Shown: positions 6,543 through 13,193 of the stretch, piece by piece
Position numbering within the stretch: position 1 is the stretch's first letter
Layout: each line of letters begins with the position of its first letter
Assembly (NCBI GenBank): GCA_022750355.1
Contig: JAKIVW010000012.1
Coordinates: forward strand, 7,488-23,719
Source: Thermoplasmata archaeon
Lineage (GTDB): Archaea; Thermoplasmatota; Thermoplasmata; Lutacidiplasmatales; UBA184
DNA length: 16,232 nt
Reading direction: 5' to 3'
Notes under the pieces: generated by a model
Told to the model about the DNA's origin: nothing
Databases searched by the model: none
What the model saw: only the letters and a program-made list of their open reading frames with translations
Program-made: the position numbers and the translations under genes

Positions 6543-8702
6543 CTAGGGGGAGCCCGGCGGGGCCGGTGGTTCGTCGCCCTCGCCGGCGTCGACTTTCCAT
6601 TCCGCGATCCAATTCTGGGTCACCGATCTCAAGCGGGTAACTCGGTACTGCGTGTACCCCCACGCAGCGCCCAGCGCCCCGATGACGCCCGTAACCACCA
6701 GGATGGCAGTGGTAAACCATGGCAACGAGGCTGCGTTCACCGCGCTCGGCGCCGAAGTGGTGAACGTGGCGGCGACGGAGAGGGGGCCTGCGCCGTTCAC
6801 GGAAAGGTCGGAGACAGAGAGAGTAACGCTGTAGCCGGCCGGTCCCGTCGCCGTAAGGCGATACGACCCCTCCGCGAGCCACAAGATCAGGGACGTGCCC
6901 GTAGATCGGCCCGAGGTGATGAGGTGCGAACCCACATTGACCGCCGTCATCGTCCACGCGGACGAACTGGGCAATCCCTGTTCCGCGAAGCTCACCGGGT
7001 ACGTCGAGTTCGAGAAGACGACACCAACGCTTACAGAGCCCCCGTTGACGACGACCGGGCTCGAATAGTTCGCGGTGTAATTGGCCGGTGGAGTCACATT
7101 TAGCGCGTAGGTGCCGTTCGGTTCGGTGAACCCGATCGAGGCCGTGGAGGACGACTGGGCGACGCCCCCGAGGCTCGCTCCCCAGGTCGTTCCATTCGGA
7201 TGGCCGGACTCTACGACCGTCACGGCAAAGCTCGAAGGGGCGGTCGAATTCGGAGTAAAGGTCACCCCTTGAGTGACAGCGCTCCCGTTTACCGCCAGCG
7301 CGGAGGAGTAGGAGGCCGTGTACCCTGCCACCGGGGTGATCGACAAGGCATACGTCCCGTTCGGCTCCTGGAACGTCACGCTGGAACCAGTACCCAAGAA
7401 GCTGGACGTCCCCGACCGGCCCGTTATTGTCCCACCCCACGTCGTGGCACTTGCGAGCCCCGACTCGGACAAGGTTACCGCGAACGTAGTGAAGTTCTGT
7501 CCCGAGAAGTTGATGAATACAACTAGTCCCACACCGTTCACGATCACCGTACCGTTGGCGGGATTCGCGATGTATCCCGGCTGGGGTGTCACGGAGTACA
7601 CGTAGGTTCCATTCGGTTCCAGGAAGTAGTTGCTGGTCTGATAGGCGCCCTGAGAGGATCCGGCCAAAGTCACGCTCCAATTCGTTCCCGCGGCGAGGCC
7701 CGACTCGGTGAAGTTCACGGCATAGTACGGCGGGGGAGGGACGAAGGTGACGATCACGGTCGCCGACCCGCCGGTCACGGTCACATTGCCGACCGGGATC
7801 CCCGTCACATACCCGTTGGACGCACCCACCCGGTACGAGTAGGTACCGTTCGGCTCGTAAATCACGAGGGAGGAATTGGTGGTGTTTTGGTGGTTCCCGC
7901 CGAGGTAGACCCCCCAGTTCGTGCGGGCCGGAAGTCCCGATTCCACGAATTGGATCGGGTACTCCGGCGGACCGAACACGTAGGTCACGGTGATGTTGAC
8001 CGGGGCTCCAGATACGGTCACATAGCCGGTGTCGGGAACGGCGCTGATGTTGGTGCTGCCCGGGGCGAGAACGGTGTAGTTGTAGGTCCCGTTCGTCAAG
8101 TAGAGTGTAACGGACGTACCGTTCGTATCGACCGAGGTCCCGCTGGTGGTATCCACTCCCCACCAAGTGCCTACCGGAAGGACACTCCCGTTTTCGGAGA
8201 ATTGTACCGGGTACGTGGGGTTCGACCCGAAGTAAATGCCATAGGACTGGCCAAATCCGGAGACGGTGACGTTTCCGAGGGGGGGCTGAGCAAACAGCCC
8301 GGTGGTACTGCCAACGACGAAAGAGTACGTGCCGTTCGCTACCCAGAAAGTGATGCTCGGGACGCTCGCGCTCAGGTTTTGACCTCCGAGGTCGACCCAC
8401 CAGTTGGACCCATTGGCGAGCCCAGTCTCCGAGAACGTAACGGAGTAATTCACCGTGGTCCCATTCGTCAGCGTGAGGTCCGGGTTGGTGGTCACAGCGG
8501 CGGGGGAGGGAAGCCGGGGCGCCACCCCCAGGGGGGAGACCGAAGCGACGGCACGGGAGAGTGGGACGCGTGGTTCCCCCATCGTGGACAACGCGGCCAC
8601 GGCGACGAGGAGGAGCAGGGCGGAGACCGCCAGCACGGACCCCCATCGGAGGGTCGGATTCCGTCGTGAGCGGCCGCACCGCAGGTTCGAATCGTTGGGC
8701 AT
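6543..8702 (-). CDS. Large surface protein with seven tandem beta repeats and C-terminal membrane anchor
   Basis: The protein is 719 residues from ATG 8702. A basic N-terminus (RSRRNPTLRW) precedes a signal-anchor helix at about 21-39. Seven repeats of 76-85 residues start near residues 86, 164, 248, 327, 407, 492 and 568. Each begins with an aromatic-x-V-x-F strand followed by E-x-G-L-x(4-5)-W, and most continue to an E/T-P/x-NGTY motif and a V-x-V-x-G strand. About 30 N-glycosylation sequons are spread over the exterior part, most of them NGT or NxT. A membrane helix at about 663-683 (TAILVVTGVIGALGAAW) is followed by a short basic then acidic cytoplasmic tail. I recall this repeat from surface and secreted proteins of Thermoplasmata, where its function is unknown; adhesion or a cell-surface coat are guesses. 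The frame is open upstream to 9212, but that part overlaps the KaiC gene and lacks coding character. TATA-like TCATAAG at about -27 supports ATG 8702. Confidence 0.85.
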   Translation of the reverse strand: MPNDSNLRCGRSRRNPTLRWGSVLAVSALLLLVAVAALSTMGEPRVPLSRAVASVSPLGVAPRLPSPAAVTTNPDLTLTNGTTVNYSVTFSETGLANGSNWWVDLGGQNLSASVPSITFWVANGTYSFVVGSTTGLFAQPPLGNVTVSGFGQSYGIYFGSNPTYPVQFSENGSVLPVGTWWGVDTTSGTSVDTNGTSVTLYLTNGTYNYTVLAPGSTNISAVPDTGYVTVSGAPVNITVTYVFGPPEYPIQFVESGLPARTNWGVYLGGNHQNTTNSSLVIYEPNGTYSYRVGASNGYVTGIPVGNVTVTGGSATVIVTFVPPPPYYAVNFTESGLAAGTNWSVTLAGSSQGAYQTSNYFLEPNGTYVYSVTPQPGYIANPANGTVIVNGVGLVVFINFSGQNFTTFAVTLSESGLASATTWGGTITGRSGTSSFLGTGSSVTFQEPNGTYALSITPVAGYTASYSSALAVNGSAVTQGVTFTPNSTAPSSFAVTVVESGHPNGTTWGASLGGVAQSSSTASIGFTEPNGTYALNVTPPANYTANYSSPVVVNGGSVSVGVVFSNSTYPVSFAEQGLPSSSAWTMTAVNVGSHLITSGRSTGTSLILWLAEGSYRLTATGPAGYSVTLSVSDLSVNGAGPLSVAATFTTSAPSAVNAASLPWFTTAILVVTGVIGALGAAWGYTQYRVTRLRSVTQNWIAEWKVDAGEGDEPPAPPGSP
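6943..8447 (-). repeat. Seven tandem protein-coding repeats within the surface protein
   Basis: Repeat units of about 76-85 codons recur across residues 86 to about 586 and beyond. Their period is visible as recurring plus-strand words such as GTAGGTACCGTTCGG-like stretches, which encode PNGTY or TNGTY, and as codons for ESGL. The copies have diverged in DNA sequence, so this is an old domain duplication and not a recent slippage repeat. The boundaries given span the first residue of unit 1 to the ESGL/W motif of unit 7. Confidence 0.75.
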
Positions 8703-8713
8703 GGTGGACCTCA

Positions 8714-8723
8714 GATTCGAATC
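8714..8723. repeat. 10-bp perfect palindrome GATTCGAATC upstream of surface protein
   Basis: GATTCGAATC is self-complementary and lies between the TATA-like box and the ATG at 8702. The core TTCGAATC recurs at 8686-8693, 30 bases away and inside the first codons. This position would suit a repressor operator, but the word is short and may be chance. Confidence 0.35.
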
Positions 8724-8726
8724 GGG

Positions 8727-8733
8727 CTTATGA
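8727..8733 (-). promoter_or_regulatory. TATA-like box for surface protein
   Basis: TCATAAG on the minus strand is centred about 28 bases from ATG 8702. Further upstream, AGTAAAAT (8743-8750) and GTATTTC (8754-8760) are also AT-rich and are alternative core elements with a longer leader. Confidence 0.4.
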
Positions 8734-8904
8734 GGACGGCCGATTTTACTCTCGAAATACTCCGGTTCCGGTTTGAGGAGGGCCGGTAGTCTCCCTCGAG
8801 CGCACCACTCCGAACCGGGAGGACCCACCGCTCTCCCTCGGAGGGCAAAGGCGGCTCCCTTCCACCTGAGGGCGGGTCGCTTCCTTCGCCGGATTCGACT
8901 CCGA

Positions 8905-8920
8905 CCGTCGGATCCGACGG
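8905..8920. repeat. 16-bp perfect palindrome downstream of KaiC gene
   Basis: CCGTCGGATCCGACGG is exactly self-complementary. It sits 24 bases past the stop of the KaiC-like gene (8945) and about 200 bases upstream of the surface-protein start. There is no T-run after it on the minus strand, so it is not a typical terminator. A protein-binding site or an RNA hairpin at the end of the KaiC message are both possible. Confidence 0.55.
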
Positions 8921-8944
8921 CACCGATCTTCGCCGCGGAACGGA

Positions 8945-9670
8945 TTAGGGTCCACCGAAGTCGACGGCTTTCGCGTCCACGACCAACCCGTTGGGACCGA
9001 TCGAGTACGGTTGGACGGTTCGCACGTGGGCGGTTCGCCGCATCTTCAAAACACGCAGCGAGAGTCCGACCCGATGGCCGTCCCCGCCGGTACGGTACCC
9101 CAGAAGGATCACCCCATCGGAAACGTACTCCGAGAGGCCGTCTCGGGTGATCTCCGGATGACGTGGATCCGCCTCCGCCGTGAGGACCGTGGTGGCGCCA
9201 GAGGCCCGGCACGCCCCGGCCAGGGCGAACAGGGTCGTCCGCCTTCCCGGCTCGTCGTCGCTGAGCATGTTGAGGAGCGAAACGGAATCGAGCACGATGC
9301 GCGTCGCTCCCAGGGCCTCAAGCTCCTTCCCCAACTCGCCTTGGATGCGGTGGAGGCTCTGGCGTGTCTCCTTCGGGTCCAGGCGAACGATCTTCAGACT
9401 CCCGTTCCGGACGGCCTCGTCCACCGGCCAGTGGAATTGGCGGGCCGTTTCCGTGAGTTGCGGGACATCCTCCTCTAAGGAGAGGAAGACCGATTTTTCA
9501 CCGTGAGCCACTCCCGAGAGCAGGAATTGGAGCCCGAGGCACGTCTTTCCGGTGCCCGGAAGTCCGGTGACCAGAACGACGGAGCCGGCCGGAAAACCGC
9601 CGCCGAGCATCTCGTCGAGTCCCGCCACTCCGGTCGGGACCTTCGGGCGCGGTACGTCAGATTCGCTCAT
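8945..9670 (-). CDS. KaiC/RAD55-family RecA-superfamily ATPase, catalytic motifs intact
   Basis: This is a single-domain KaiC-like ATPase of 241 residues. Residues 13-25 (TGVAGLDEMLGGG) are the family opening. Walker A is GLPGTGKT (36-43), the paired acidic residues are LSLEED (E66, E67), and Walker B is RIVLDSVS (D128). The rest follows the single-domain KaiC fold, ending in a strand LRVLKMR and a C-terminal PYSIGPNGLVV. Such proteins act in signalling or regulation in archaea, usually with unknown partners. ATG 9670 overlaps the upstream KaiC-like gene by 14 bases (the ATG lies inside the other gene's end), which points to translational coupling and a stable stoichiometric pair. It has no promoter-like AT-rich word of its own. 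The partner is probably the neighbouring protein whose Walker A is degenerate. Confidence 0.9.
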   Translation of the reverse strand: MSESDVPRPKVPTGVAGLDEMLGGGFPAGSVVLVTGLPGTGKTCLGLQFLLSGVAHGEKSVFLSLEEDVPQLTETARQFHWPVDEAVRNGSLKIVRLDPKETRQSLHRIQGELGKELEALGATRIVLDSVSLLNMLSDDEPGRRTTLFALAGACRASGATTVLTAEADPRHPEITRDGLSEYVSDGVILLGYRTGGDGHRVGLSLRVLKMRRTAHVRTVQPYSIGPNGLVVDAKAVDFGGP

Positions 9671-10577
9671 ACTGAGTGGTCACCAACCCGTTCGCCGCTC
9701 CAACCCGGATCACAAAGCGACCCTGGTATTCCGCCGGGACGCGCGCGAGCACCGGCATGAATTTCTCGATCAGCATCGTACGTTGGCGATGGGAGTGACT
9801 CGGACTGGTGGTCCAACTGAAGTGGAGCACCCCGTCGACCGAATCGATGACGGCCTGTTCGACCGCCGCGGGGGCGACGCCCTCCGAGAGGATCAGGTAG
9901 ACGATGGCGTTCCATTCCTTCGCCCGCCGCCGTAGCCCCTTCAGAAGCGTGAGAAGGTCGCTCGCTTCCACCCCCTTCCGAACGAGAAGGTCGGTCAGCG
10001 AGTCGATGATCACGAGTTGTCGGCCGGCGGCCTGGTCGATCCCGTCCGCGAGCGCCCGGAGAGGGCCGTTGTCCGCGCCGACGGTCGACGACCGCGCGCC
10101 GAGGAGAGCGCTCGGCACCGACGCCCACGCCGAAGGGACGACCGTGTCCTGGAAATATTCCCTGGAGAGGTCGAGGAAGTTCAGGTGCCGCCCGAGGACT
10201 TCGCCGTAGGTCGATTCGAACGACCCGCGTACTTCGTCGAGCACCTGGCTCTTCGAGCGGCTCGTGCTGACGTAGACGACCCCTTCGGGGTACACGAACG
10301 GTCCTTTCGCGCTCCCGAGATAGAATTCGTGCAGACGGGGGAAATCATAGTGCAACATCAGATGGACCGCGGAAGTAAGGGCGAATTCTTGGTGGCCGGC
10401 CCCAGCCTCCCCCCAGAGGAGGACGACCGACCCGGAGGGGAGCCCCCCGGTCAGATAGTCGAAATCCGGTACACCGGTCGGGATACGGGCCGGTTGCCCC
10501 GTCAGGTCCGGGGATCGCGGAGGTCCCGACGGGCTCTGCGGCGGAATGAGGAAAGGGCGTGGAGACTGGGCGGCCAT
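9657..10577 (-). CDS. KaiC/RAD55-family protein with degenerate Walker A (probable inactive ATPase partner)
   Basis: The protein has 306 residues. After a Pro/Ser-rich N-terminus of about 30 residues comes the KaiC opening IPTGVPDFDYLTGGLPSGS. The Walker A site reads GEAGAGHQ (56-63), where His replaces the essential Lys and Gln replaces Thr/Ser, so ATP hydrolysis is unlikely. The Walker B strand is kept: QLVIIDSL with D192. A region of about 30 residues (HYDFPRLHEFYLGSAKG and following) is inserted before the VVYVSTSRS strand, which is where active members carry the acidic pair; that pair is absent. I recall similar GEAGAG-plus-non-Lys proteins next to active KaiC homologues in other archaea, so this is probably a conserved pseudo-ATPase. 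ATG 10577 is preceded by a TATA-like ATACTAATAC at 10615-10624. Confidence 0.87.
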   Translation of the reverse strand: MAAQSPRPFLIPPQSPSGPPRSPDLTGQPARIPTGVPDFDYLTGGLPSGSVVLLWGEAGAGHQEFALTSAVHLMLHYDFPRLHEFYLGSAKGPFVYPEGVVYVSTSRSKSQVLDEVRGSFESTYGEVLGRHLNFLDLSREYFQDTVVPSAWASVPSALLGARSSTVGADNGPLRALADGIDQAAGRQLVIIDSLTDLLVRKGVEASDLLTLLKGLRRRAKEWNAIVYLILSEGVAPAAVEQAVIDSVDGVLHFSWTTSPSHSHRQRTMLIEKFMPVLARVPAEYQGRFVIRVGAANGLVTTQYERI

Positions 10578-10614
10578 CCGGTGGGTGACTCCGGCGGGCC
10601 GACGCGGGTGCCCG

Positions 10615-10624
10615 GTATTAGTAT
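10615..10624 (-). promoter_or_regulatory. TATA-like box for the KaiC pair
   Basis: ATACTAATAC on the minus strand lies in the 69-base gap between the truD stop and ATG 10577. It predicts a start near 10594 and a leader of about 17 bases, so the KaiC pair probably forms a unit separate from truD. Confidence 0.45.
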
Positions 10625-10646
10625 GCTCCTCTGGAAAAGCGACGTG

Positions 10647-11951
10647 CTAGGCGGCCGGGCCGTCCTTGAGGAACTCCCGGAGCAGCACGGTAGCGTACGA
10701 TCCCTTGGGCAGGGCGAAGAGGAACCGTACTTGGGCGTCCGCTTCGGGGGAGATCCACATCGGCGGCATCGGCACGAGGATCGCTCGGGCGGCACCCCGG
10801 CTGGCGATCTCGGGCGTCGTGGGCAGCCGAAACATCTTCCGGTCGACCCCTTCTGCGGCCAGGAGGCGGTCAAGGAGAGCGCCCGCCGGTCCGGACGAGA
10901 CCGGTGTCTCGAACCCGACCAGCGGTCCGGCCACAAGGGCTCGCCCCCGACCGACGAGGTCGGCGCACTCGACGAGGTTGTCCTCGCCCACGGGAATCCC
11001 CTCCTGACTGCGTACCGAGCCGTCGCGACCCAGCCTCAGGATCTCGTCCCCCTCCACCGGCGCCGAGAGCGGGAGTCCGTCCCTCGCCCGCTCGCTCAGC
11101 CATCGGTTGAAGAGGTAGGATTGGAACGCGTGAACGAACAGGAGCCGCAGGTCGCGGGAGAGGGCGCGGAACGCGCGCTCGGGGGTGTGCCCTCGGGCGA
11201 GATGTTCGAGGAGGGTTCTCTCGAATCGATACTCGGGAGGAAACTCCCGCAGGGCTCGAGCGGCGTCCCGGTGCTCCGCGTAGGCGGCGCGGGCTCGGTC
11301 CCCGGTCCCTTCCCGGCCGCCCGGGGGTCGGTCGATCAAGTAGGCGTCGAGCGCGCGGGCCAAGTCTCCCCGCACGACCCAACGTCCGACCTCGTGGGTG
11401 ATCGGCCGGACCTCCCCGAACCGTTGCGGGCCGAAGAAGTTGGGAAAACCACCGGCGGTGCGAAGCTCCGATTCGACCACGCGGTACATCGTGACGGCCT
11501 CCGTCGGCGGCCGGGCGAGCTGGTCCACTCGAAGGTCGAACGCGTTCCCGTAGTGGTGCCCGAGCACGAGCCCGTCGCGCGCGCGATACGCTTCGACGAT
11601 CTCGACGTGGGACAGGCCGAGCTCTCGGTCGGGGAGCGGGCCGCGGTACGAGAGGAGCCGTTCGGCCACGGCGCGTCGGTCCTTCGTCCCCGCCCACTGG
11701 ACCGCGTTCCGGCCGAGACCGAGTCGGCGGGCGATGGCGTCGGCCAGCTCGTGTTGTTCCCAATCCTGGCTGATCACGCGCAGGACCGCAAAGGCCCCCT
11801 CGGGGTCCGGCATCGGATACGAGGAAATCTCGGTGACGTGGAACGCGTCGCTGGTCGACTTGAGCCGCCCGAAAACGCCCGGGGCTTTCGTCCCGTAGAA
11901 TTCCAAACCGATGGCCCGCTCGGGGAGGGGCGGCTCCCGGGCCTCCGGCAC
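10647..11951 (-). CDS. truD: tRNA pseudouridine synthase D
   Basis: TruD converts a uridine of tRNA (position 13 in bacteria) to pseudouridine. From GTG 11951 the protein has 434 residues, normal for archaeal members. The catalytic motif is WAGTKDRRAVAERLLS with nucleophile D91. NFFGPQRFG (171-179) is the second family signature and AFQSYLFNRWLSER (275-288) the third. The C-terminal FALPKGSYATVLLREFLK is typical of the family end. The frame is open further upstream to 12359, but that part overlaps the divergent gene. GTG 11951 lies just before the conserved ERAIGLEFYGTKAPGV and is about 25 bases from a TATA-like CTAATAATG, so the start is well supported. The insertion domain is retained between the second and third motifs. 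It is divergent from the gene at 12012 and upstream of the KaiC pair. Confidence 0.95.
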   Translation of the reverse strand: MPEAREPPLPERAIGLEFYGTKAPGVFGRLKSTSDAFHVTEISSYPMPDPEGAFAVLRVISQDWEQHELADAIARRLGLGRNAVQWAGTKDRRAVAERLLSYRGPLPDRELGLSHVEIVEAYRARDGLVLGHHYGNAFDLRVDQLARPPTEAVTMYRVVESELRTAGGFPNFFGPQRFGEVRPITHEVGRWVVRGDLARALDAYLIDRPPGGREGTGDRARAAYAEHRDAARALREFPPEYRFERTLLEHLARGHTPERAFRALSRDLRLLFVHAFQSYLFNRWLSERARDGLPLSAPVEGDEILRLGRDGSVRSQEGIPVGEDNLVECADLVGRGRALVAGPLVGFETPVSSGPAGALLDRLLAAEGVDRKMFRLPTTPEIASRGAARAILVPMPPMWISPEADAQVRFLFALPKGSYATVLLREFLKDGPAA

Positions 11952-11971
11952 GTCGGCGGGAGTCGGGGGGT

Positions 11972-11980
11972 CATTATTAG
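11972..11980. promoter_or_regulatory. Shared TATA-like box between truD and divergent gene
   Basis: CATTATTAG on the plus strand (CTAATAATG on the minus strand) is the only AT-rich word in this 60-base divergent gap. It is about 25 bases from the truD GTG (11951) and about 36 bases from ATG 12012. It may serve both directions, with a leaderless truD message and a leader of about ten bases for the other gene. Confidence 0.45.
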
Positions 11981-12011
11981 ATGGCGGACCCGTACATCCC
12001 GGTAGCGGCCG

Positions 12012-12488
12012 ATGATCGAGGCGACGGCACGCGTGCTGAAGAACGTCATCGAGCTCCGGGTCGGGGACGAAGACTGGACCGCGCGCCCGGCCGGCGCCGA
12101 CGACCCGGGCCTCGGCCGACGCATCGCGGCGCTGTTCGCGACGGAGTATCTCACGTACCGGGCCCGCGAACCGGGCGCGGTGCACTCCACCGTTTCGTAT
12201 CACGCGAAGAACGACGAGATCCGCATCCAGCTCGGCGGGAATCTCGTGAAGACCACGTCCACCGCGTTCGGGCCGTTGGGCCTCAACTACGGCGGCGTGC
12301 AGTTCACGATCAACGAGCGACTCACCGGTCGGTTCACGATCTTCCGGGAGAAGGTCCAAGTCGGAGCGGGACAGCTCGGCTTCCGTTCCTGCAAGTTGAA
12401 AGATTACCCGCCCGAGCTCGAGGTCATCTTCGCCAATCTTTCGATCGGTTATGTGATCCGCACGCTGGTGTGGGAGATGTTCCGGTAA
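12012..12488 (+). CDS. Hypothetical protein, 158 residues, unrecognised
   Basis: I do not recognise this family with confidence. The protein is 158 residues, soluble, with no signal peptide. An in-frame stop at 12003 fixes ATG 12012 as the first possible start. The middle alternates short strand-like segments (HSTVSYH, EIRIQLGGN, VQFTINE, GRFTIFREKVQVG, QLGFRSC). The end, PELEVIFANLSIGYVIRTLVWEMF, is a long amphipathic or hydrophobic helix at about 134-157. Beta strands closing on a C-terminal hydrophobic helix recall the tubby/LURP-one fold, but that is a guess from pattern only. It lies between truD and a DUF429 gene and starts a plus-strand run, 42 bases before the next gene, which probably has its own promoter. 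Confidence 0.75.
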   Translation: MIEATARVLKNVIELRVGDEDWTARPAGADDPGLGRRIAALFATEYLTYRAREPGAVHSTVSYHAKNDEIRIQLGGNLVKTTSTAFGPLGLNYGGVQFTINERLTGRFTIFREKVQVGAGQLGFRSCKLKDYPPELEVIFANLSIGYVIRTLVWEMFR

Positions 12489-12501
12489 CGGCCGGCCCTG
12501 G

Positions 12502-12508
12502 ACTTATC
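12502..12508 (+). promoter_or_regulatory. TATA-like box for DUF429 gene
   Basis: ACTTATC is centred about 26 bases before GTG 12531, so transcription would begin at the start codon. The gap is otherwise GC-rich. Confidence 0.45.
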
Positions 12509-12530
12509 CCCCGGCGTCGTTCGGAGAGTC

Positions 12531-13193
12531 GTGGACCGAGTCGTGGGCCTCGACCTGGCGGGGAGTCCGCACCGCACGACCGGTTTCTGTTACCTCGGCC
12601 GGGGTCCCAACGTACGGGTCGCCCCTCTCCACACGGACGAGGAGATCCTCGAGGCGACCCGATCGGCGCGACCGGACGTCGTCAGTATCGATGCCCCTCT
12701 CTCCCTGCCCCATGGGCGTCGAACCATCGAGGACCGATCGGGACCCCACCTCCGGTCGGCCGACCGGGAGCTGATCCGACTGGGGATTCGCTTCTTTCCG
12801 ATCACCCTCGGACCGATGCGAATGCTCACCACCCGAGGATTGCGACTCAAGGACGAGCTCGAGTCCGACGGATACCGAACCATCGAGAGCTACCCCGGTG
12901 CGGCGCAGGACCTGCTCGGGATCCCGCGCAAGCAGGCCGGGACCGAGCCGCTCCGGCGCGGACTGTTGCGGCTGGGATTGAAGGGCGACCTCGCCCGAAA
13001 AGACCTGACCCACGACGAACTGGACGGGGTCACCTGCGCACTCGTCGGCCGGGCGTATCTACGGGGTGATTTCCTTGCGATCGGGGACCCCACCGAGGGC
13101 CTCATGATCCTTCCCTCTCGGGTGGCGTGTCTCGCCCGGTATCGGTTGAGGGGGCGGAATCCCGACGAGGGTCCACCTCCTCCTCGGGTCTAG
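12531..13193 (+). CDS. DUF429 family protein (RNase H-like fold predicted)
   Basis: The protein has 220 residues from GTG 12531. It has the full run of DUF429 signatures: VVGLDLAGSP (D8), SIDAPLSLP (D54), DRELIRLGIRFFPITLGPMRMLT, then IESYPGAAQDLLGIPRKQAG, HDELDGVTCAL and, near the end, IGDPTEGLMILPSR. In this family the conserved acidic residues are thought to form an RNase H-like active site, but the substrate is unknown; this rests on established family knowledge, not on anything special in this copy. It follows the unrecognised gene at 12012 in the same direction. Its TAG stop overlaps the TAG of the opposing MFS gene, so the two genes share CTAG at 13190-13193. Confidence 0.9.
   Translation: MDRVVGLDLAGSPHRTTGFCYLGRGPNVRVAPLHTDEEILEATRSARPDVVSIDAPLSLPHGRRTIEDRSGPHLRSADRELIRLGIRFFPITLGPMRMLTTRGLRLKDELESDGYRTIESYPGAAQDLLGIPRKQAGTEPLRRGLLRLGLKGDLARKDLTHDELDGVTCALVGRAYLRGDFLAIGDPTEGLMILPSRVACLARYRLRGRNPDEGPPPPRV

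Noticed and set aside
6493..8679. A 728-codon minus-strand frame inside the surface-protein gene
   Set aside because: It is a shifted reading of the repeat gene. The correct frame shows seven aligned repeats and membrane helices; this one shows Arg/His-rich shadow repeats.
8680..8730. tRNA-like words GTTCGAATC (twice)
   Set aside because: These resemble the T-loop, but the flanking five-base stems do not pair and no acceptor or anticodon arm fits.
8703..9212. N-terminal extension of the surface-protein frame by 170 residues
   Set aside because: It overlaps the KaiC gene and is Arg/Gly-rich with no domain. The signal-anchor helix begins 20 residues after ATG 8702, as expected for the true start.
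10017..12005. A 662-codon plus-strand open frame
   Set aside because: It is antisense to truD and the KaiC-like gene, both of which have clear catalytic motifs. Its translation is Arg/Gly/Glu-rich and without domains; long antisense frames are expected at this GC content.
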